In this document: positions 8,167 to 12,500 of the stretch, piece by piece | How the letters are laid out: every line of letters begins with the position of its first letter | Numbering within the stretch: position 1 is the first letter of the stretch | Origin: Theodoxus fluviatilis | Lineage: Eukaryota; Mollusca; Gastropoda; Cycloneritida; Neritidae | DNA: 12,500 bases | Reading direction: 5' to 3' | Assembly: GCA_034096865.1 (NCBI GenBank) | Contig: JAWQFJ010000461.1 | Location: 107,501-120,000 of the forward strand | Made by a program: the position numbers and the translations under genes | Notes under the pieces: model-generated | What the model was told of the DNA's origin: nothing | What the model saw: the letters and a program-made list of their open reading frames with translations, nothing else | Databases searched by the model: none

Positions 8167-8345
8167 CGCGCAGTGCTATGCAGGTTCGAATTGCGTGTGG
8201 TAACTGTCGATGTTGAGGGTAGTACGTCTTTATCTAGCGTTGCTCTGCAAGAGCTGTTTGCATTAGTCAATCTGTTCGGGCGCTGGACGCGCTCACCTTT
8301 AACTCCGCCCCTTACAGATGATTGACAGGTACAATGTACTGGCAA
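8167..8345 (-). promoter_or_regulatory. Probable 5' UTR and proximal promoter of WARS1
   Basis: This is the sequence immediately upstream of the start codon. On the minus strand a GC box, GGGGCGGAG (plus-strand CTCCGCCCC, 8303-8311), lies about 140 bp before the ATG. No convincing TATA box or CCAAT box was seen, which would suit a housekeeping gene. Two splice-like signals are also present on the minus strand, AAAG followed by GTGAGC near 8298 and CTCTTGCAG near 8246, but an intron between them would be only about 40-50 bp, so I do not call one. The transcription start is inferred to lie within this interval. Confidence 0.45.
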
Positions 8346-8520
8346 TTACGACAATGGATTCCATGCATCGTATGCTCAGCTCTTCTTTGCAAGAAAGGTA
8401 CTGGATGAAACTGTGAAGCTGTTTTTTTGCCAGACTCTGAAATATGTATTCTTGCATCTACTCTCTTACAGGTGACGCTACTGTCGTAGCGAACATGACT
8501 ACTAGTAAAAATGAGCTTCA

Positions 8521-8973
<453 letters not shown>

Positions 8974-9003
8974 ATTCTGAACACAGATATATACTATATT
9001 CAC

Positions 9004-9024
9004 TAGTCTCAGCCACGCTGAATG
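9004..9024 (-). repeat. 21-bp dispersed repeat, copy 2 (inverted)
   Basis: Exact reverse complement of 2824-2844. It lies just past the end of the GTCT microsatellite, about 840 bp upstream of the WARS1 start codon. Confidence 0.85.
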
Positions 9025-9708
9025 GGTCATTCCTTGCTGCGCAGTTGGTTTCGATCCAGGGGTCGGAGTCCATTTTTAAAGAAATGTTTGCTCGTTGCCA
9101 AGCAGCCACGTCGGTACTGTTTGGCGCTCCTACCAATCTCGAGGGACCATTTGCAAGAGTCAATGGCGTGCACAGATTAACTGGAAATCGTGGGCTGATT
9201 GTCATTGCATGATGATGAATAATCTTATAGTGGGGAAAGAACCACTTACTTGAGGTACCACCGATATTACGATATTTATGCGCTCGACCAAAAACCTTCG
9301 AGCGACCAGGATGCAAACTCTATACAAGAGAAATAGGTTGAAATGCATTCTTTGGCATGGGTATTTTCGTTGCTTTCCTGACACACAGCGACAGCAGATT
9401 TTCAAACGGTTGTAAACGCTGCCCTGGATAACAGGTGGTGGCATAGGTTGGCGTCGCGTATGCGCCAAAGCTCGCAAATCCACCGTTGGCGGAATGTTGG
9501 TGAGCGAATGTATATAATTACTTTTCAAAATGACTGATAAAATATATATAACTGCGCCTGAAGAATAGCAATTGAAATTTTTGTCTGAACAAAATATCTA
9601 GGACCTACGCTATGGTCAGGGTTGATAAATGATAGTATGTAGTTGCATTTCAATTGATAAGGTGCGGGTCCGTAAAATCCGTTTGGGGCATCTCAAATTG
9701 CTAGAAAC
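9025..9708. other. No gene recognised
   Basis: Open frames exist on both strands (plus strand to 9212, minus strand 9316-8972 and 9528-9202) but show no family motifs and overlap each other. A TATATA run sits near 9541-9550. I do not call a gene. Confidence 0.5.
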
Positions 9709-9732
9709 CACTTCCTGGCGCCATGTTTGTAT
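9709..9732 (+). promoter_or_regulatory. ETS-like and YY1-like motif pair
   Basis: CCACTTCCTGGCGCCATGTTTG contains CACTTCCTG, close to an ETS site, and GCGCCATGTTTG, close to the YY1 word GCCATNTT. Such pairs are seen in core promoters of housekeeping genes in animals. No first exon is recognised beside it, so this is only a candidate. Confidence 0.2.
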
Positions 9733-9824
9733 CGGTCTATAGGACATTCTCATTAACGTACCCTGCAGGAGTTATCCTCGGCGCTCTCTGTCGAAAAACA
9801 ACGCGTTAGGTAGAACCACCTAGT

Positions 9825-9910
9825 TCCGGTTGCAGTCTCGAAGCGTCTGCACTGAATACTAGATCGCTCAAAGTACATGTATGTGGGGGTGGAAAACAGT
9901 ACTGTGTCAT
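9825..9910 (+). repeat. Direct repeat R1, copy 1
   Basis: It shares CCGGTTGCA, then CGTCTGCACTGAATACTAG, ATCGCTCAAAGTA and TGTGGGGGTGGAAAACAGTA with 10373-10460. Homology ends at TGTGTCAT. Confidence 0.85.
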
Positions 9911-10074
9911 GTAAAGCTCGAATGAGTAGCAGCAGATAACTGATTAGTTCTGGCTTGAATTGACAATTTCGTTTGCCTGGTCTGGCGAGGACCGAAAATT
10001 CACTATCATCGAGTCGATGATCGATCGAGTGATCAACTTGAACTTGCCCGCACTGAGCGTAATGCATAACTTGT
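9907..10074 (+). repeat. Inner inverted-repeat arm, left
   Basis: About 150-165 bp matching 10794-10947 in reverse complement. Both arms can be read as a frame beginning HRLDDSEFSVLARPGKRNC. Four of the five codon differences I compared in that frame change the amino acid, so this frame does not look protein-coding. Confidence 0.85.
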
Positions 10075-10270
10075 AAGACCGGGTCGATGATGACAAGAAA
10101 ATGGCATTAAAACACAAAAAGTTTCATACAACTAAAATCACCGATTATATTAATAACTGACCATTTTTACACTTACAGCTAGTACTCAAACCTTACAACG
10201 CAAACAAAACACACCTGCCGGGAGTGTACGTCCCGGTCTAGCACGAGTGATCGTTTTGCTATCTGATCTG

Positions 10271-10376
10271 ACATGGTATTCCAGCAAACAAGCAACTACT
10301 GCAACTTCATGAAGTTATTGAAATCTCAAAGTGTGATGTCAGACATCGATTGACCGAGTTCGACTGCAGCTGCCGG
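10271..10376 (+). repeat. Direct repeat R2, copy A
   Basis: 106 bp matching 10510-10615 with six substitutions and no indels. In the frame starting HGIPANKQLL it reads through to a Cys-containing end (FDCSC). An in-frame TGA stands immediately before it. Its left flank CTATCTGATCTGACA resembles CTATCTGATCCGACA to the right of copy B. Confidence 0.9.
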
Positions 10377-10460
10377 TTGCATTCTCGAACATTTCGTCTG
10401 CACTGAATACTAGATCGCTCAAAGTATGTGGGGGTGGAAAACAGTAGGCCTACTGTGTCA
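10373..10460 (+). repeat. Direct repeat R1, copy 2
   Basis: Second copy of 9825-9910, same orientation, offset about 545 bp. It lacks the ACATGT present in copy 1 and has an extra AGGCCT, which turns ACAGTACTGT into the 16-bp palindrome ACAGTAGGCCTACTGT (10441-10456). Confidence 0.85.
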
Positions 10461-10662
10461 TTTGCCATAACCATCGTGGCAAAATTATTGATGGAAAAGT
10501 TGTCAAGCTACATGGCATTCCAGCAAACAAGCAACTACTGCAAATTCATGAAGTTATTGAAATCTCAAAGTGTGATGTCAGACATCGATTGACAGAGTGC
10601 GACTGCAGTTGCCGAATCAAACGTAAGCGCTGCTCCCAAGCTCGTTTAAGTTGCTTGTGATC
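10456..10662 (+). pseudogene. Cys-rich open segment containing repeat R2 copy B, function unknown
   Basis: An open segment of about 68 codons. It begins CVICHNHRGKIIDGK, continues HGIPANKQLLQIHEVIEISK, then CDVRHRLTECDCSCRIKRKR, and ends CSQARLSCL before a TGA. A TAG lies in frame just upstream (10446-10448) and no start codon opens it, so it would have to be an exon or a remnant. The Cys/His spacing and basic C-terminus suggest a small zinc-binding segment of the kind seen in mobile-element proteins, but I do not recognise the family. Its central 106 bp are duplicated at 10271-10376; four of the six differences there are synonymous in this frame. Confidence 0.3.
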
Positions 10663-10793
10663 TGTTCGCTATCTGATCCGACAATAATTAGTAAACATCG
10701 ATATTAAAAGCACTATTCAAAATTTTTGGCGGGTGGTCTACCCCGCACAACTAAAATCTACGGTTAATATCATCTCCACAAGTCGAACTACGT

Positions 10794-10947
10794 GAAGTTA
10801 TACATAATGCCGAGCGCTGTACAAGTTGATCACTCATCGACTCGATGATAGTGAATTTTCGGTCCTCGCCAGACCAGGGAAACGAAATTGTCCATTCAAG
10901 TCAGAACTAAACAGTTATCTGCTGCTACTCATTCGAGCTTTACATGA
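10794..10947 (-). repeat. Inner inverted-repeat arm, right
   Basis: Reverse-complement partner of 9907-10074. Relative to the left arm it lacks an 8-bp self-complementary stretch (TCGATCGA) and has a shorter segment near its outer end. Confidence 0.85.
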
Positions 10948-11285
10948 AACATTATATCACACTAGCTCGATCGTCTGCTGGCGTAGTGACTACGGTTCGA
11001 TCGCGTTCGTCTGCTAGCCAGCTATAGGTACGTATGGTGAGGTTTGTTTACTTATCTTCTGTGGGTTTTGTGCAGAAAGTATACGTTAAAACAGTCTAAT
11101 ATGACTATTTTCGATTAGTTTTTAATCTAATTAATTTTTTTGCATGCTTTAATGTCATCCTTTTGCCACGATCTAGCAATCATCCAGTCAGCTTCTATTT
11201 TTACCAGTCTACCGGAACTAGTGGAAGTAAAGGGACAAAACTCGGGCTGAATTTCCATTTCAGAAGTGAGAATGTCCTATACCGA

Positions 11286-11805
11286 AGTCGATGTAGCAAG
11301 TTGTATCGATCAGTGTGTTGAACTTGAAGTGTCACTGAAGTATGCAAACCAGTTTTGGAGAGGACGAATCAGTTTATTCGACGTGAGACTGTAGAGCATT
11401 TGTGTATGTCCAGACATTCATTGCTGCATGAAAAGTCCAATTCGTGCATTCCACATTGGCACAAGTTTGTAAAGTTTGTATGACCAATAGTGTAATGTCA
11501 AAGTTGCTGAATCAATGAATGGTGTGAGTGCAGAGATAATGCTGTAATCATCACTGTCTCAGTTTTGTTTAGCTTAATAGGTTTGATGTTCTCAACGTTT
11601 TTGAGTGCACGATAATGACTATAAAAAACATTATTGCCTGAACGACTTGATAGTTCCTCTAATACAGCTTAGTGTTCATCCCTCACCAGCTCTTAATGCT
11701 CAAAGCATAAACTGCCATCTTTGCTGCCATCCCAAAATCTGCATCTACTGAAAATACATTCAGTGTAGTTTGCTCTTTGATGCAAAAGACTAAATTTAGG
11801 AACAT
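11286..11805. other. No gene recognised
   Basis: Mixed AT-rich sequence, without repeats, RNA genes or frames I can support. Short minus-strand frames at 11683-11937 lie partly in the decayed repeat that follows. Confidence 0.5.
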
Positions 11806-11809
11806 CAAT

Positions 11810-12003
11810 TGGCACAAAGCGTTGGCTGAGATGTTGACACTTTGTTGGGTCGACAACTTCGCACCTTTGGCCCAATACTTTGGGCCAATAAAATGCTGTG
11901 GAAGCAACGTTCTGTTAGGCCAATGTTGGCACCCCACGTTGACCCAACGTTTGGTGCATACGTTGGCACCACTTTAGCCCAACATATGCTTGTTATATTG
12001 GGT
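11810..12003. repeat. Decayed TTGGGCC/CCAACG-type repeat
   Basis: Many partial matches to a short unit made of TTGGG, CCAAC and ACGTTGG words. These include CAACGTTCTG, CCACGTTGACCCAACG and ATACGTTGGCACC, and an inverted pair TTGGCCCAA/TTGGGCCAA at 11867-11888. Minus-strand frames rich in NVGSTWGANIG-type residues are a by-product. Decayed arrays of this kind are common in animal genomes. Confidence 0.6.
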
Positions 12004-12098
12004 ATGACATAGGGCCTACTGCTATAGATAACCACTGCAGGTCATGTTAACCTAAGTTTCTTGCACAGATTATCTGCGTCCGACAGCCACAAGAAAAG

Positions 12099-12147
12099 GT
12101 ACGCGCGCGTGCGTGTGTGTATGCATGAGCGTGTGTGCGCGCGTGTG
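12099..12147. repeat. Alternating CG/TG tract
   Basis: 12099-12127 is perfectly alternating purine-pyrimidine (CG, TG and AT steps). After one break, 12129-12147 alternates again. It is a candidate for Z-DNA, shorter than the tract at 5180. Confidence 0.85.
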
Positions 12148-12500
12148 AAATAATCAGGCGGGCATGTTCTTGATATAATAAAATTTGTTGGCGTTCGTGT
12201 TGGCACATGAAAAGGCAGACTATTTAAACGTTTGTAGTTCAATGTGCTGATCTAGACGTCGATCAAGCCATGCATACATGCAGGCGACTCGTGTAGAACA
12301 CAGCTGATAACACCAGAGCCATTTCTGGTACTTTAGTCTTATCAATTATCATACTTTTCTCTGAAAAACGGGTGGCTTCTGCGTCTGTTTTGTCATCAAC
12401 CATTCTGTGTTCCCGAGTCAGTAGTGACTCTGCCGCAGTTCGCAACGAATGCCTAATAGACTACCCATCGCATTACATCATTGTGCCAAATATAGCTCGT
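12148..12500. other. No gene recognised
   Basis: A 60-codon minus-strand frame (12445-12263) is present but has no motif I recognise. Nothing else is supported. Confidence 0.5.

Larger units (their letters stand above)
9732..11285. repeat. Nested inverted-repeat (fold-back) complex
   Basis: Three sets of inverted matches are nested around a centre near 10430. Outer: 9732-9752 with 11267-11285 (GGACATTCTCA core). Middle: 9816-9830 with 11211-11224 (CCACCTAGTTCCGGT against ACCGGAACTAGTGG). Inner: 9907-10074 with 10794-10947, including a 43-bp perfect match (9978-10020 with 10834-10876). Direct repeats lie among them. This resembles a decayed fold-back or terminal-inverted-repeat element, or repeated insertions of one family. 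No target-site duplication was found at the outer ends, and no transposase is recognisable. Confidence 0.7.

Noticed and set aside
8175..8200. tRNA B-box-like GGTTCGAATTG, and GGTTTCGATCC near 9048
   Set aside because: Neither has a matching T-stem or an A box at the right distance, and no cloverleaf could be built around them.
8246..8302. Tiny intron in the WARS1 5' UTR (AAAG/GTGAGC to CTCTTGCAG)
   Set aside because: At about 40-50 bp it would be shorter than typical animal introns. Without transcript data it is not supported.
9753..10067. Minus-strand frame HRLDDSEFSVLARPGKRNC as a gene, with its inverted partner at 10826-11017
   Set aside because: It recurs because the DNA is an inverted repeat. 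Most codon differences between the copies change the amino acid, so there is no sign of protein-level constraint.
11683..12035. Minus-strand frames with NVGSTWGANIG residues
   Set aside because: They come from the decayed TTGGGCC/CCAACG repeat and overlap plus-strand frames.

Overview
This window looks like nuclear DNA of an invertebrate animal, most likely a mollusc. It has no bacterial-type gene packing. It carries the interrupted 5' end of one recognisable eukaryotic gene, is crowded with microsatellites, and contains short words that I associate with molluscan and other marine-invertebrate genomes: AAGGGAGATAACT and the palindrome GTAGGCCTAC. The species assignment is an inference from those words only.

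The one confident gene is on the minus strand: cytoplasmic tryptophanyl-tRNA synthetase (WARS1). Three coding exons can be placed with matching splice sites and phases: exon 1 at 8166-8049 (start codon at 8166), exon 2 at 3405-3297 and exon 3 at 2456-2337. Joined, they give about 116 continuous residues, from an acidic N-terminus through the eukaryotic DPWTV motif to the class I HIGH-type signature, here HLGH. Exon 3 ends at a donor at 2336, and the rest of the gene (most of the Rossmann fold, the KMSKS loop and the anticodon-binding domain) lies beyond the left edge. The start codon sits just before the DPWTV segment with an in-frame stop upstream, so this gene model has no N-terminal WHEP domain.

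Layout from left to right: 1-2336 is intron 3, with a remarkable chain of microsatellites at 1801-2212. 2337-2456 is exon 3, 2457-3296 intron 2 and 3297-3405 exon 2. 3406-8048 is intron 1, holding G-quadruplex-prone, Z-DNA-prone and GA/CT tracts, a 254-bp-spaced duplication and a 57-bp minisatellite. 8049-8166 is exon 1, and 8167-8345 is the probable 5' UTR and promoter with a GC box. 8521-8973 is a GT/GTCT microsatellite. 9004-9730 holds no recognisable gene. 9732-11285 is a nested inverted-repeat (fold-back) structure with internal duplications, including a duplicated Cys-rich reading frame. 11286-12500 is mostly unassigned, with a decayed TTGGGCC/CCAACG-type repeat around 11810-12000.

I see no operon, CRISPR array, defence system or complete mobile element. 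The most unusual material is the 9732-11285 repeat complex. There, repeat copies differ by several small self-complementary insertions, one of which creates the GTAGGCCTAC palindrome found elsewhere in the window.
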